Assembly: GCA_046331705.1 (NCBI GenBank)
Contig: JAXLQJ010000030.1
Coordinates: 1 to 64,000 of the forward strand
Source: JADJOY01 sp046331705 [NCBI: bacterium]
GTDB lineage: Bacteria > JADJOY01
Length of the DNA: 64,000 nt
Direction: 5' to 3'
In this document: positions 36,206-45,012 of the stretch, in pieces
How the letters are laid out: each line of letters opens with the position of its first letter
Numbering within the stretch: position 1 is the stretch's first letter
The notes under the pieces: model-generated
What the model was told of the DNA's origin: nothing
Databases searched by the model: none
The model's input: the letters and a program-made list of their open reading frames with translations, nothing else
Translations under genes and position numbers: made by a program

Positions 36206-36667
36206 CTACGCGAGCGTGGCGAGATCGGCGAGCAGCAGCTCGCGCTCGGCGGGATCGGCGATCTGGTTCGCCAGGGCGCGCGCCTTGGCCAGGTGCGCGC
36301 TCGCTTCCGCTTGGCGCCCGGCGGCCATCTCGGCGCGGGCCAGCGCTTCGTGGGCGTAGCCCAGGTAGAAGGCATCGAGGCCCTGGCTGAGATCGAGGCA
36401 GATCTGCCCGTAGCGCTTGGCCTCGCCGACGAGCCCGAGCAGCACGTGGATGCGCGACGCCTGCCAGTAGCCGATCGAGAGGTTCTTGGGAGCGCAGTCC
36501 GGGCGCTGCGTCCAGTGGAAGATCGACGCTTGATTGAGGGCGATCATCTGCCGGTCCTCGGCGGGCGACCGGTCCTGCTTCTCGATGAGATTCCACGCCT
36601 TGTTGAAGCAGTCCGCCGCGAAGAAGCGGTGGGCGGCGAGGACGTCGAAGGTGGGCTTGGCTGGCAC
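36206..36667 (-). CDS. Conserved TPR-like hypothetical protein, 153 aa
   Basis: GTG start with AGGAG in front. All-helical; the parts FFAADCFNKAWNLIEK, SIFHWTQRPDCAPKNLSIGY and ARRY-like KRYGQICLDLSQGLDAFYLG with YAHEALARAEMAAG match a widespread uncharacterised bacterial family with helical hairpin (TPR-like) repeats. No catalytic motif is evident. It is followed upstream by a DUF1697 gene only 15 bases away, so the two probably form one transcript. Confidence 0.75.
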   Translation of the reverse strand: MPAKPTFDVLAAHRFFAADCFNKAWNLIEKQDRSPAEDRQMIALNQASIFHWTQRPDCAPKNLSIGYWQASRIHVLLGLVGEAKRYGQICLDLSQGLDAFYLGYAHEALARAEMAAGRQAEASAHLAKARALANQIADPAERELLLADLATLA

Positions 36668-36682
36668 GCGGTCTCCTTTCGC

Positions 36683-37240
36683 TCAGCGATCGAGCGGACG
36701 ACATGGGTATCTCGCGGCGAGCCGCACGAGCGTGCTCATGCCGCGCAAGGTGGCGCGGCAGTCGAGCGTTCGCTCCAGCACCGCGTTCGAGAACGTCGAT
36801 TCGCTCTGTTTCTTCCTGCAGAGCCAGTAGACCTCGCGACCGTGGACGTGGAAAGCGTCGATGTCGGACGCGAGGGCAGCGAGGCGATCCCGCCCGGCGG
36901 CGCTCGGTGCATCGGCCAGGAGGGCCACGTTGAGCGCCGCGGAGCTCGCGACCGCCGCCGCCGGAAACGCCGGGTGAGCGAGGACCGCCGCCAGCTCGGT
37001 GTCGGTGCGCAGGAACGCGGGCACCGCATAGCCCAACGCTGCCGTCAGGTGCCCTTCGATCCGGCGCTCGAGCTGCCCTGCCCGCCCGCTCGCCTCGAAC
37101 ACCACGTTGCCACTGGCGAGAAAGGTCTCGGCGCCGTCCAGGCCGAGCTCGCCGAACAGGCCGCGCAGCCGTTCCGCCGACACGAATCGTCCGCCCACGT
37201 TGATCGCCCGCAGGAACGCGAAATAGCGCCGCCTCTCCAT
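36683..37240 (-). CDS. DUF1697 family protein
   Basis: 185 residues, the usual length. FAFLRAINVGGRFVSAERLR, FGELGLDGAETFLASGNVVF and the C-terminal SESTFSNAVLERTLDCRATL with RGMSTLVRLA are the conserved blocks of DUF1697. The biochemical function of the family is not known. Start ATG chosen at MERRRYFAFLRA, since the upstream extension lacks conservation. First gene of a two-gene unit with the TPR-like protein. Confidence 0.88.
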   Translation of the reverse strand: MERRRYFAFLRAINVGGRFVSAERLRGLFGELGLDGAETFLASGNVVFEASGRAGQLERRIEGHLTAALGYAVPAFLRTDTELAAVLAHPAFPAAAVASSAALNVALLADAPSAAGRDRLAALASDIDAFHVHGREVYWLCRKKQSESTFSNAVLERTLDCRATLRGMSTLVRLAARYPCRPLDR

Positions 37241-37290
37241 TCGTCGCTCCGGGAAGACGCTCGCGCCAACCGCGGCGATCCAATCACACA

Positions 37291-37302
37291 CAACTTGCGT
37301 TG
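37291..37302. promoter_or_regulatory. Inverted repeat CAAC-TTGC-GTTG
   Basis: Perfect 4-bp arms, 51 bases before the DUF1697 start and 150 before the thioredoxin-like gene. Nearly the same as the element at 22327-22340. Confidence 0.3.
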
Positions 37303-37451
37303 GCAGCGTGCCGGCTCGACCGGATCCCCCGTTCTACGGACGTTCGAAAACGGCCGCGGACTCGAATAGGCGCCGGTGCACGAGCGCCGAAGTTGCGATT
37401 CACTCGCGCAGCGCCGGCGCCGTCACTCGCCGGATCGGCCCGGAGGTCGAG

Positions 37452-37979
37452 ATGAAACGCTTCACGCTCACGCCGTTTCGGCACGCGAACGCGGCACTCG
37501 TTCTCGGGCTGCTGCTGACCGTCGGCGGGCTCGCCGACGCGGCGACGCCACCCGACGCCGCCGCGCCGCCGGCGCCTTCCTTCACGCTGCCCGCGCGCGA
37601 CGGGTCGGTGTCGCTCGATGCGCTGCGCGGTCGGGTCGTCTACGTCGACTTCTGGGCCTCGTGGTGCGGACCGTGTCAGCTCTCGTTCCCGTGGATGCGC
37701 GAGCTGCACGACCGCTATGCGAAGCAGGGTCTGGTGATCGTCGCGATCGACCTCGACAAGGATCGCAAGGCCGCGGATGCGTTCCTCAGCCGCCACACGA
37801 GCCCGTTCCTCGTCGCCTACGACCCGGCCGGCAAGTCCGCGGAGGCCTTCGACGTGGGCGCGATGCCCTCGAGCTACTTGATCGGCCCGCAAGGCACCGT
37901 CCTGCACACCATGTCCGGCTTCGACGAGGACAAGGCGAGGCAGACCGAGGCGCTCATCCAGAAGGCGCTCGTGCCATGA
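37452..37979 (+). CDS. TlpA-like exported thioredoxin
   Basis: 175 residues. GGAGG stands before the ATG at MKRFTLTPFRH; a signal peptide follows (ALVLGLLLTVGGLADAA). The thioredoxin domain has the redox pair in DFWASWCGPCQLSFPWMREL and the cis-Pro loop in GAMPSSYLIGPQG. Such periplasmic proteins reduce or exchange disulfides, often during cytochrome assembly or for cysteine-rich partners. The next gene encodes a small lipoprotein with a C-terminal Cys-x-Cys, a possible partner. Translation is coupled to it by ATGA. Confidence 0.92.
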   Translation: MKRFTLTPFRHANAALVLGLLLTVGGLADAATPPDAAAPPAPSFTLPARDGSVSLDALRGRVVYVDFWASWCGPCQLSFPWMRELHDRYAKQGLVIVAIDLDKDRKAADAFLSRHTSPFLVAYDPAGKSAEAFDVGAMPSSYLIGPQGTVLHTMSGFDEDKARQTEALIQKALVP

Positions 37980-38239
37980 CGGCCTCGACCGCGCACGCAT
38001 CGTCCCGCGCGCGTCGGACGCGCCTCGCGCTGGCGGCGCTCGTCGTAGCACTCGCTTCCACCGCTGCCGCGTGTGACGCGATGAAGGTGCACCCCTGGGA
38101 CCGCGACCTGCTGGCGCAGCCCCAGATGCAATTCATCGTGCACCCGATGGTCCACGCCATCGACGAGCACATCTACTTCAGCAAGGAAGGATCCACCGGC
38201 GGCTCGGACGTGGGCGGTGGAGGTTGCGGATGCAACTGA
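37976..38239 (+). CDS. DUF4266 small lipoprotein
   Basis: 87 residues. Signal peptide with lipobox-like STAAACD, then KVHPWDRDLLAQPQMQFIVH, DEHIYFSKEGSTGGS and a Gly/Cys tail GGGGCGCN. This is the pattern of DUF4266: the first half anchors the protein, the last residues hold a conserved CGC. The family occurs next to DUF3570, ApbE and thioredoxin-like genes. A role in an extracytoplasmic redox complex is likely but unproven. It overlaps genes on both sides. Confidence 0.88.
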   Translation: MTASTAHASSRARRTRLALAALVVALASTAAACDAMKVHPWDRDLLAQPQMQFIVHPMVHAIDEHIYFSKEGSTGGSDVGGGGCGCN

Positions 38240-39642
38240 GCGCCGCTTGGCCATCCGGGTCCACCCGCTCCGCCGAACGGGCGAACGGCTCTCCCCGCGA
38301 CCGCGAGCGCACGGCGGCGGGAAGCGCGAAGCCCACCGCCGCGATCGGTCCACGCCGATCGCCGGGCGCTCCCTCGGGCAGCAGCACTGCCGCAGCGAGG
38401 TCGATCCGCGGCAAGCTCGGCGCCGCGGCTTGCGCGCTGCTCGCGTCGGCGGCGCCGCGCGGCGCTCCCGCCGCCGAGCCGGCGGCGACCAACCAGGTGG
38501 ATCTGACGAGCCTGATCTACGGTGAGGCGCAACGCGTCACGGTGGTCGAGCCCAACGCACGATTCACGCGTCTTTACCCCGATGGGGAGTCGCTCTACGG
38601 CGAGGTCGGCCTCGACGTCATCACCGGTGCATCGCCGAGCGGTGCGGTGCCCACGGGCAAGGTGCAGACCATCACGACCGCCTCGGGCCGCGTCGTCACC
38701 CGGGCCGCGAGCGAGATCCCGACCAGCCCGTTCTCGGACACGCGGGTCGCGGTGGACGGCGGCTGGGTGAAGCCGTTCTGGCTGCTGACGCCCACCCTGA
38801 CCGTCCACTTCTCGCGCGAGAAGGACTACCAATCGCTGGGCGCCACTGGGAAGCTCTCGTTCGATCTTCCCGATCGCTTGACCACGCTGACGGGGGGCGG
38901 CGGCTACAACCAGGACGAGGTCTTCCCGAGCGGTGGGATCACGCTCGGCCTCGCCGATCCGACCCTGCCCGAGACGAGCCTCGGGAAGAGCCGCTCGAAG
39001 CGCGTCGTCAACGGCATCGCGGGCGTATCGCGCGTGCTCACGCGCCGCTGGCTGGTGGGTGTGACGGGCTCGTACACCTCCGAGCAGGGCTATCTCACCG
39101 AGCCCTACAAGGTCCTGAGCCTGGTCGATCCCCTCACGGGTCTGCCCACGGCGGAGCGCACCGAGAGCCGTCCCACCTCACGCTCGCGCTTCAGCGTGCT
39201 GGGCAGCTCCGTCTATCACTTCGACGAGGACGTGCTTCACCTCTCGTATCGCTACTACGGCGACGATTGGAGCATTCGCTCCCACACCGTCGACCTCGCG
39301 TACCGCGCGGAGCTGGGTGGATCGGTCTATCTGGAGCCCCATCTGCGCTATTACACCCAGAGCGCCGCGAGCTTCTTCCGGTTCGGCTTGGTGGACGGCG
39401 AGCCGCTGCCGGAGTTCGCCACCAGCGATTACCGCGTGGGGCCGCTCGACTCGGTCACGGTCGGAGCCACGCTCGGATTCCGCGTGCCGCACCTCGCCGG
39501 CGAGTGGAGCGCCCGCGCCGAGTATCTCGGCCAGTTCCCGGACGGGCATCCAGCGGATGCCATCGGCATCGAGCGCACCTACGACCTCTACCCGGTCATG
39601 AACATCGGCTCGCTGGTGCTCACCTACGAGATCAAGTTCTGA
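38230..39642 (+). CDS. DUF3570 outer-membrane beta-barrel-like protein
   Basis: 470 residues from the ATG that overlaps the DUF4266 gene; a basic, Ser/Arg-rich lead of about 60 residues precedes the signal-type core (LGAAACALLASAAP), so the true start may be further in. The mature part opens LYPDGESLYGEVGLDVITGA, characteristic of DUF3570, and then shows alternating amphipathic strands ending SLVLTYEIKF, a terminal aromatic typical of outer-membrane barrels. Residues 129-135, D-V-I-T-G-A-S, fit the ApbE flavinylation motif (DxxTGAS/T). An apbE gene follows after 43 bases. Confidence 0.85.
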   Translation: MQLSAAWPSGSTRSAERANGSPRDRERTAAGSAKPTAAIGPRRSPGAPSGSSTAAARSIRGKLGAAACALLASAAPRGAPAAEPAATNQVDLTSLIYGEAQRVTVVEPNARFTRLYPDGESLYGEVGLDVITGASPSGAVPTGKVQTITTASGRVVTRAASEIPTSPFSDTRVAVDGGWVKPFWLLTPTLTVHFSREKDYQSLGATGKLSFDLPDRLTTLTGGGGYNQDEVFPSGGITLGLADPTLPETSLGKSRSKRVVNGIAGVSRVLTRRWLVGVTGSYTSEQGYLTEPYKVLSLVDPLTGLPTAERTESRPTSRSRFSVLGSSVYHFDEDVLHLSYRYYGDDWSIRSHTVDLAYRAELGGSVYLEPHLRYYTQSAASFFRFGLVDGEPLPEFATSDYRVGPLDSVTVGATLGFRVPHLAGEWSARAEYLGQFPDGHPADAIGIERTYDLYPVMNIGSLVLTYEIKF

Positions 39643-39685
39643 CGCGCGTCGGCGCCGCCACGGCGCCGGGCGCGGCGCACGCCGC

Positions 39686-40564
39686 ATGGAGCTGGTTCGG
39701 GTCGACGACTACTTCGTCGGGCGCTTCTCCGCCATGGCGAGCCCGTGCGAGGTGCTGGTCGACTCGGAGAACGCACGTCACGCACGCACGGCGCTGCGGA
39801 TCGCGGCGAGCGAAGCGCGCCGGGTCGAGCGCAAGTTCAGCCGATACCGCAGCGATGGCGTGGTCCACCGCATCAACCACGCGGGCGGCAAGCCGGTACG
39901 CGTCGACGCGGAAACCGCGCAACTGCTCGACTACGCCGCGAGCTGCCACGAGCTCTCGGAGGGACGCTTCGACATCACCTCGGGAGCGCTGCGCCGCGTG
40001 TGGACGTTCGACGGCGGCGAGCGCGTCCCGAGCGCGCAGGCCATCCAGGAGGTGCTCCGCCACGTCGGCTGGCACCGCGTCGGCTGGCACAACCCCGTCC
40101 TCACGATGCCGGCGGGAATGGAGATCGACCTGGGCGGGATTGGCAAGGAGTACGCCGTGGATCGCGCGGCCGCGCGGATCGCCGCCGAGATCGACGACGC
40201 ATTCCTGGTGAATTTCGGCGGCGATCTCTTCGCCAGCGCGCCGCGGCGCGGTGACGAGCCGTGGCGAATCGGCGTGGACGATCCGAAACGTCCCGGGGAA
40301 GGCGTGCTCTATCGCATCGCGCTCGCGCGCGGTGGACTCGCCACCAGCGGGGACGCGCGCCGCTACGTGCTCGTGAACGGACGCCGGCTCGGGCACATCC
40401 TCGATCCCACCACCGGCTGGCCCGTCGAGGGGGCGCCGCGCTCGGTGAGCGTCGTCGCGGATACCTGTGTCGAGGCCGGAACCCTCGCCACGCTCGCGTA
40501 TCTGCGCGGTCCCGGCGCCCGCGCGTTCCTGGAAGCGCAGGGCGTGGTGTTCCAGCTCGTCTGA
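39686..40564 (+). CDS. apbE: FAD:protein FMN transferase
   Basis: 292 residues. ApbE features: MASPCEVLVDSEN near the start, EARRVERKFSRYRSDGVVHR, the metal/FAD region EIDLGGIGKEYAVDRAA, NFGGDLFAS, LATSGDARRY and HILDPTTGWPVEGAPRSVSV. The enzyme transfers FMN from FAD to a Thr/Ser in exported proteins. No clear signal peptide is seen at the annotated start, so export should be checked. It closes the TlpA-DUF4266-DUF3570 operon, and the DUF3570 protein is the only encoded neighbour with a target-like motif. Confidence 0.92.
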   Translation: MELVRVDDYFVGRFSAMASPCEVLVDSENARHARTALRIAASEARRVERKFSRYRSDGVVHRINHAGGKPVRVDAETAQLLDYAASCHELSEGRFDITSGALRRVWTFDGGERVPSAQAIQEVLRHVGWHRVGWHNPVLTMPAGMEIDLGGIGKEYAVDRAAARIAAEIDDAFLVNFGGDLFASAPRRGDEPWRIGVDDPKRPGEGVLYRIALARGGLATSGDARRYVLVNGRRLGHILDPTTGWPVEGAPRSVSVVADTCVEAGTLATLAYLRGPGARAFLEAQGVVFQLV

Positions 40565-40707
40565 GCGTGACGCCGGCCTCCCCGTGCGGGCGCGCGCGGC
40601 GCGGCCGATCGCCCGTGGATCACCCAAGGCACCAGGCGGTGCGCGCGCTAGGATTCACCTCCGCCCGCCACGGGCCGCGTCACGGCGCGGCCGTCGAGGA
40701 GAGGCTC

Positions 40708-42513
40708 ATGAGCGCAGCGAATCCCCGGTCGTTGGTCGAGCTCCAGGAAGAGGCCTGCCGCACCCATGCGGAGCGGCCGCTGTTCGGAACCAAGGTCGGC
40801 ACCGAGTATCAGTGGACCAGCTACCGGAAGTTCGCCGAGCGAGTCGACGCCTTCCGCGCGGCGCTGGCGGCGCTGGGCGTGGGGCGCGACAGCAAGGTCG
40901 CCGTGATCTCCGACAACCGCGTCGAGTGGGCGATCGGCGCGTACGCCACCTACGGGCTCGGCGCTCAGTACGTGCCGATGTACGAGGCGCAGGATCCCAA
41001 GGACTGGGCGTACATCGTGCGCGACTCGGGAGCGTGCGTGCTGCTGCTCGGCGATCCACGGCTGCGTGAGCTGACCGCTCACCTGCCCGCGGAGATCCCG
41101 ACGTTGCGTCACCGGATCTGCTTCGGCGCACCGCCGGATTGCGAGGACTCGTTCCACAAGCACCTCGACATCGGCGCGCGCCATCCGGTGCCGACGGCGT
41201 CGCTCTCGCCCGCACACACCGCGGGCCTGATCTACACGTCCGGCACCACCGGCGAGCCCAAAGGGGTGATGCTGAGCCACGGCGGCATCCTCTCCAACGT
41301 GCTCGCGGTGCGTGAGCTCTTCCCGATCTCGCCCTCCGACCAGAGCCTCAGCTTCCTGCCCTGGGCGCACGCCTTCGGCCAAGTGGCCGAGCTGCACACG
41401 CTCATCGCCTTCGGCGCCTCGATGGCGCTGGCGCCCGACGTGAAGACGCTGATGGACGAGTTCGCGGTGGTGCGGCCCACGGTATTCGTGTCGGTGCCGC
41501 GAATCTTCATCCGCATCCACGACGGCTTGCAGGCGCGCGTGTCCCAGGAAAACGCGCTCAAGCAATGGATCTTCCGCGAGGGCATGGCGCTCGCCCGAGC
41601 GCGCCGGCGGATGCTCGAGGATCGGAGCCCGAGCCAGCTTCTCGAGGTGCTCTACCGGATCTTCGATCGCATCGTGTGCCGCACGGTGCGCGCCAAGCTC
41701 GGCGGACGACTGCGCTTCGCGATCTCGGGCGGCGCGGCGCTGGCGGACGAGATCGCCGCGTTCATCAGCGATCTGGGGATCACCGTGTATCAGGGCTACG
41801 GGCTCACCGAGACGTCGCCGGTGGCCGCGGCCAATCGTCCCGGCGCCTCCCGGCTCGGCACCAGCGGTCAGGCGCTCCCGGGAGTCTCGATTCGCATCCT
41901 CGACGAGAGCGGTCGCGCCCTCCCACCGGAGGTCGAGGGCGAGGTCGTGGTGAGCGGTCCCAACCTGATGCAGGGCTACTACCAGCGACCGACCGAGACC
42001 GCCGAGGTCATCTTCGATCTCGACGGCGAGCGCACCTTGCGAACCGGCGACTCGGGCGTGCTCGACCGCGAGGGCTACCTGCGGATCACCGGGCGGCTCA
42101 AGGAGCAGTACAAGCTCGAGAACGGCAAGTTCGTGGCGCCGGCGCCGCTCGAGGAGCAGCTCGCCCTCAGCCCGTTCGTCGACCAGGTCGTGCTCTACGG
42201 AGCCAACAAGCCGTACAACGTGGCGCTCGTGGTGCCGAGCTTCGAGACGCTCGCGCGGTGGGCCGCCGCCGAGGGCATCGCTGCCGCCACTGCGGAATCC
42301 TTGCTCGCGGAGCCGCGCGTCCACGCCAAGATCGGCGAAGAGCTCACCAAGTACGCGGGCAGCGCCAAGGCCTACGAGCGGCCGAAGCGCTGGCTCTTGC
42401 TGCGCGACGCCATGACCACCGAGAACGGCCAGCTCACCCCGACGCTCAAGCCCAAGCGGCGCGTGATCTTCGCCCACTACGAGCGCGAGATCGCCGCCGT
42501 CTACGCGGGCTGA
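40708..42513 (+). CDS. Long-chain acyl-CoA synthetase-like AMP ligase
   Basis: 601 residues; GAGGAGAGG stands before the ATG. The signature LIYTSGTTGEPKGVMLSHGG, the block YQGYGLTETSPVAAANRPGA and LRTGDSGVLDREGYLRITGR then KEQYKLENGKFVAP are those of the FACL/FadD15 group, which has the long helical insert (QARVSQENALKQWIF) seen here. It activates long-chain or bulky carboxylic acids to CoA thioesters on the inner side of the membrane. It lies before the operator-controlled amidohydrolase operon but has its own upstream gap. Confidence 0.93.
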   Translation: MSAANPRSLVELQEEACRTHAERPLFGTKVGTEYQWTSYRKFAERVDAFRAALAALGVGRDSKVAVISDNRVEWAIGAYATYGLGAQYVPMYEAQDPKDWAYIVRDSGACVLLLGDPRLRELTAHLPAEIPTLRHRICFGAPPDCEDSFHKHLDIGARHPVPTASLSPAHTAGLIYTSGTTGEPKGVMLSHGGILSNVLAVRELFPISPSDQSLSFLPWAHAFGQVAELHTLIAFGASMALAPDVKTLMDEFAVVRPTVFVSVPRIFIRIHDGLQARVSQENALKQWIFREGMALARARRRMLEDRSPSQLLEVLYRIFDRIVCRTVRAKLGGRLRFAISGGAALADEIAAFISDLGITVYQGYGLTETSPVAAANRPGASRLGTSGQALPGVSIRILDESGRALPPEVEGEVVVSGPNLMQGYYQRPTETAEVIFDLDGERTLRTGDSGVLDREGYLRITGRLKEQYKLENGKFVAPAPLEEQLALSPFVDQVVLYGANKPYNVALVVPSFETLARWAAAEGIAAATAESLLAEPRVHAKIGEELTKYAGSAKAYERPKRWLLLRDAMTTENGQLTPTLKPKRRVIFAHYEREIAAVYAG

Positions 42514-42550
42514 GTCGGGACGCGCTCTCGCGCGCGTCGATCCGACGAAT

Positions 42551-42579
42551 TTGCTCTTTTTCACGAGCTAGCGTAAGTT
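42551..42579 (+). promoter_or_regulatory. Sigma-70-like promoter of the amidohydrolase operon
   Basis: TTGCTC, 17-base spacer, TAAGTT. The -10 overlaps the palindrome that follows, as expected for a repressed promoter. Confidence 0.5.
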
Positions 42580-42599
42580 TTTGACGAATCGTCAAAAAC
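42577..42599. promoter_or_regulatory. Palindromic operator with 11-bp arms
   Basis: Arms GTTTTTGACGA and TCGTCAAAAAC around a single central A: a perfect 23-bp palindrome. Its core (TTTGACGAATCGTCAAA) closely matches the operator at 6509-6527. It covers the -10 and start region of the proposed promoter. Confidence 0.75.
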
Positions 42600-42672
42600 G
42601 AGCTGGCCCGACCGGCGTTCGCCAACCCGCCGCGAACGCACGTCGCGCGAGCAACCAGCCACGAGGGAGCCC

Positions 42673-43803
42673 ATGCGGAACTACCGATTGATCGACGCGG
42701 ACTGCCACACCCTCGAGCCGAAGCACATCTGGACCACGTACCTGCCCAAGAAATTCCACGAGCGCGCTCCCAAGCTCGTGAAGGACGCCGAGGGCGGAGA
42801 CGCCTGGCAGTTCCGCCCCGACACCCCGCCGATGACCATCGGCCTGGTGACCACACCGGGACGCAGCTACGACGAGATCAAGTGGACGGGCTACACGTAC
42901 GAGACGATCCGGGCCTCGTGCTTCGACGGCAAGGCGCGGCTCGCCGACATGGACATCGACGGCGTCGACGCCGAGTTCATGTACCCGAGCCAGCGCACCA
43001 TGTGGAGCTTCATGGCGGACCCCGACCCCGAGTACCACCTGGCCGGCGTCCACGCCTACAACGACTGGGTGCACGACGAGTTCTGCGCCGCCGACCGCGA
43101 GCGTCTCTTCGCCCTCGCCCAGATGCCGAACATCGGCGTCGACGCCGCCATCGCCGAGATGAAGCGCGGCAAGGAAAAGGGAATGTGCGGCGTGATCATC
43201 TCCGCATGGCCGGGCGGCGGGGACGATCTGTGCGCCGCCGACGACAAGTTCTTCGCGGCCGCGCAAGAGATGGGCATGCCGATCGCGATCCACGTGAACA
43301 TCCGCCGCAAGCGCGCGCCGGTCACCGGGCTCGACGGTCCGGCGGCGATCGCCCGCATGGCGCTGGCCGGCATGATGCAGTTCCCGCCCTCGATGTGCGA
43401 CCTCATCATGAGCGGCGTCTTCGATCGCTTCCCCAAGCTCACGGTCCTCGGCGTCGAGGTGGACGTGGGCTGGATCCCGGTGGCCCTCGAGCAGCTCGAC
43501 AACTTCTACTGGCGCAACCGCGCCCACACCGGCGTCACCATCAAGCGCTTGCCCAGCGACTACTTCCACGAGCACTTCATCTGCACCTTCCTCAAGGATC
43601 GCCACGGCATCGCCAACCGCTACGAGATCGGCGTGCGCAACATGGCGTGGTCCACCGACTTCCCGCACCACGGCAACGACTGGCCCTACAGCCGCAAGGT
43701 CGCCGGCGAGATGTTCCAGGGCGTGCCCAAGGACGAGATCGACATGATCTGCGCCGGCAACATGATCCGCGCGTTCAATCTTCCCCACGATCCCAAGGCG
43801 TGA
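42673..43803 (+). CDS. Amidohydrolase-family metal-dependent hydrolase (ACMSD-like)
   Basis: 376 residues; GAGGGAG before ATG. It starts IDADCHTLEPKHIWTTYLPK, as in the ACMSD-like TIM-barrel group, where the first metal-binding pair is D-x-H. Later blocks: MDIDGVDAEFMYPSQ, NDWVHDEFCAADRERLFALA, VEVDVGWIPVALEQLDNFYW and NMAWSTDFPHHGNDWPYSRK (the aspartate and histidines of the C-terminal site). Members hydrolyse or decarboxylate ring acids and dienes. First gene after the second operator, and therefore the likely entry gene of the operon. Confidence 0.9.
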   Translation: MRNYRLIDADCHTLEPKHIWTTYLPKKFHERAPKLVKDAEGGDAWQFRPDTPPMTIGLVTTPGRSYDEIKWTGYTYETIRASCFDGKARLADMDIDGVDAEFMYPSQRTMWSFMADPDPEYHLAGVHAYNDWVHDEFCAADRERLFALAQMPNIGVDAAIAEMKRGKEKGMCGVIISAWPGGGDDLCAADDKFFAAAQEMGMPIAIHVNIRRKRAPVTGLDGPAAIARMALAGMMQFPPSMCDLIMSGVFDRFPKLTVLGVEVDVGWIPVALEQLDNFYWRNRAHTGVTIKRLPSDYFHEHFICTFLKDRHGIANRYEIGVRNMAWSTDFPHHGNDWPYSRKVAGEMFQGVPKDEIDMICAGNMIRAFNLPHDPKA

Positions 43804-43816
43804 GCCGGGCGCCGCG

Positions 43817-45001
43817 ATGAGCGCGATCCCGTTCGACACCTCCGACGTCGACCGCTGGGTGGGAGTTCCGCTCGGCGGTCGCACGCTCCGCGATCCGATC
43901 CACGTCAACGACGTGCGGCGCTGGTCGCAGGGCATGCAGAACCCCAACCCGCTCTACTTCGACGAGGACTTCGCCGCCGAGAGCCGCTTCGGGCAGCTCG
44001 TGGCGCCGCAATCGTTCGCGGTGTGCACCGACGACAGCCACGGCGCCGCGCCCGCGATCCAGGGCTCGATCCCCGGCTCGCACATGCTCTTCGGCGGCGA
44101 CGAGTGGTGGTTCTTCGGGCCGCGCATCGTGCCCGGCGATCGCATCACCCGCGACCGCATGCTCTTCGACTACAAGGTGCGCGAGACGCGCTTCGCCGGG
44201 CCGACGATGTTCGCGCGCGGCGACACCACCTACATCAACCAGCGCGGCGAGGTCGTCGCCAAGCAGCGCTCGACCTCCATCCGCTACCTCGCCGACGAGG
44301 CGCAGCGCCGTCGCGCCAGCGCGGACGCTGCATCCGCTGCCGCGGCGCCCGAGTGGAGCGACGCGGAGCTGGCGGCGATCGAGAAGCGCAAGCTCGACTA
44401 CTACCGCACCTTCATCGACCTCGGCCATCTGCGGCGCGTGGACGTCGTCGTGGGCGAACGGCTTCCGCAGCGCGTGGTCGGGCCCCACTCCATCGCGAGC
44501 TTCACCAGCGAGTGGCGCGCGTTCCTGCAAAATCTCTGGGGGGCCTTCCGCATCGATCCAGGGCCCACCTCGCTGCGCCAGGCGGGCTGGCTCACCGAGA
44601 TGGACCGGGACGTGGACAAGGCGAAGATCGACCCCACGCAGACCGACGGGCTCTACTACGGCCCCTCGCGCGGTCACGTGAACGACCGCTACGCGCAGCG
44701 CATCGGCATGCCGCGCGCGTACGGCTATGGTGCCTCGATGGGCTCGTGGATCCTCGACTACCTCGCCAACTGGGTGGGCGAATGGGGCGAGATCACGCAC
44801 GCGAAGCTCGCCTACAAGGCGCCAGCGCTCTCCGGCGACCTCACGATCCTCGACGCCACCGTCACCGCGCTCGGCATCGATCCGCCCACGGGTCAACCGC
44901 TCGCCACGCTGGAGGTGCGCATGAAGAACCAGCGTGACGAGTCGATGGCCGAGGGCACCGCCGAGGTGAGGCTGCCGACGGAGCGGCTTCCGTCGCGCTG
45001 A
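43817..45001 (+). CDS. Double-hotdog acyl-CoA dehydratase (FAS1-like/MaoC type)
   Basis: 394 residues with two hotdog halves. The N-terminal one (GGRTLRDPIHVNDVRRWSQG then MQNPNPLYFDEDFA and LVAPQSFAVCT) matches the FAS1-like dehydratase domain; the C-terminal one has GHVNDRYAQRIGMPRAYGYG and THAKLAYKAPALSGDLTILD. The halves are joined by an Ala-rich linker (ASADAASAAAAPEW). Such proteins hydrate or dehydrate acyl-CoA double bonds, or bind acyl-CoA. It follows the amidohydrolase gene by 13 bases. Confidence 0.85.
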   Translation: MSAIPFDTSDVDRWVGVPLGGRTLRDPIHVNDVRRWSQGMQNPNPLYFDEDFAAESRFGQLVAPQSFAVCTDDSHGAAPAIQGSIPGSHMLFGGDEWWFFGPRIVPGDRITRDRMLFDYKVRETRFAGPTMFARGDTTYINQRGEVVAKQRSTSIRYLADEAQRRRASADAASAAAAPEWSDAELAAIEKRKLDYYRTFIDLGHLRRVDVVVGERLPQRVVGPHSIASFTSEWRAFLQNLWGAFRIDPGPTSLRQAGWLTEMDRDVDKAKIDPTQTDGLYYGPSRGHVNDRYAQRIGMPRAYGYGASMGSWILDYLANWVGEWGEITHAKLAYKAPALSGDLTILDATVTALGIDPPTGQPLATLEVRMKNQRDESMAEGTAEVRLPTERLPSR

Positions 45002-45012
45002 TCGGTCGCGCC

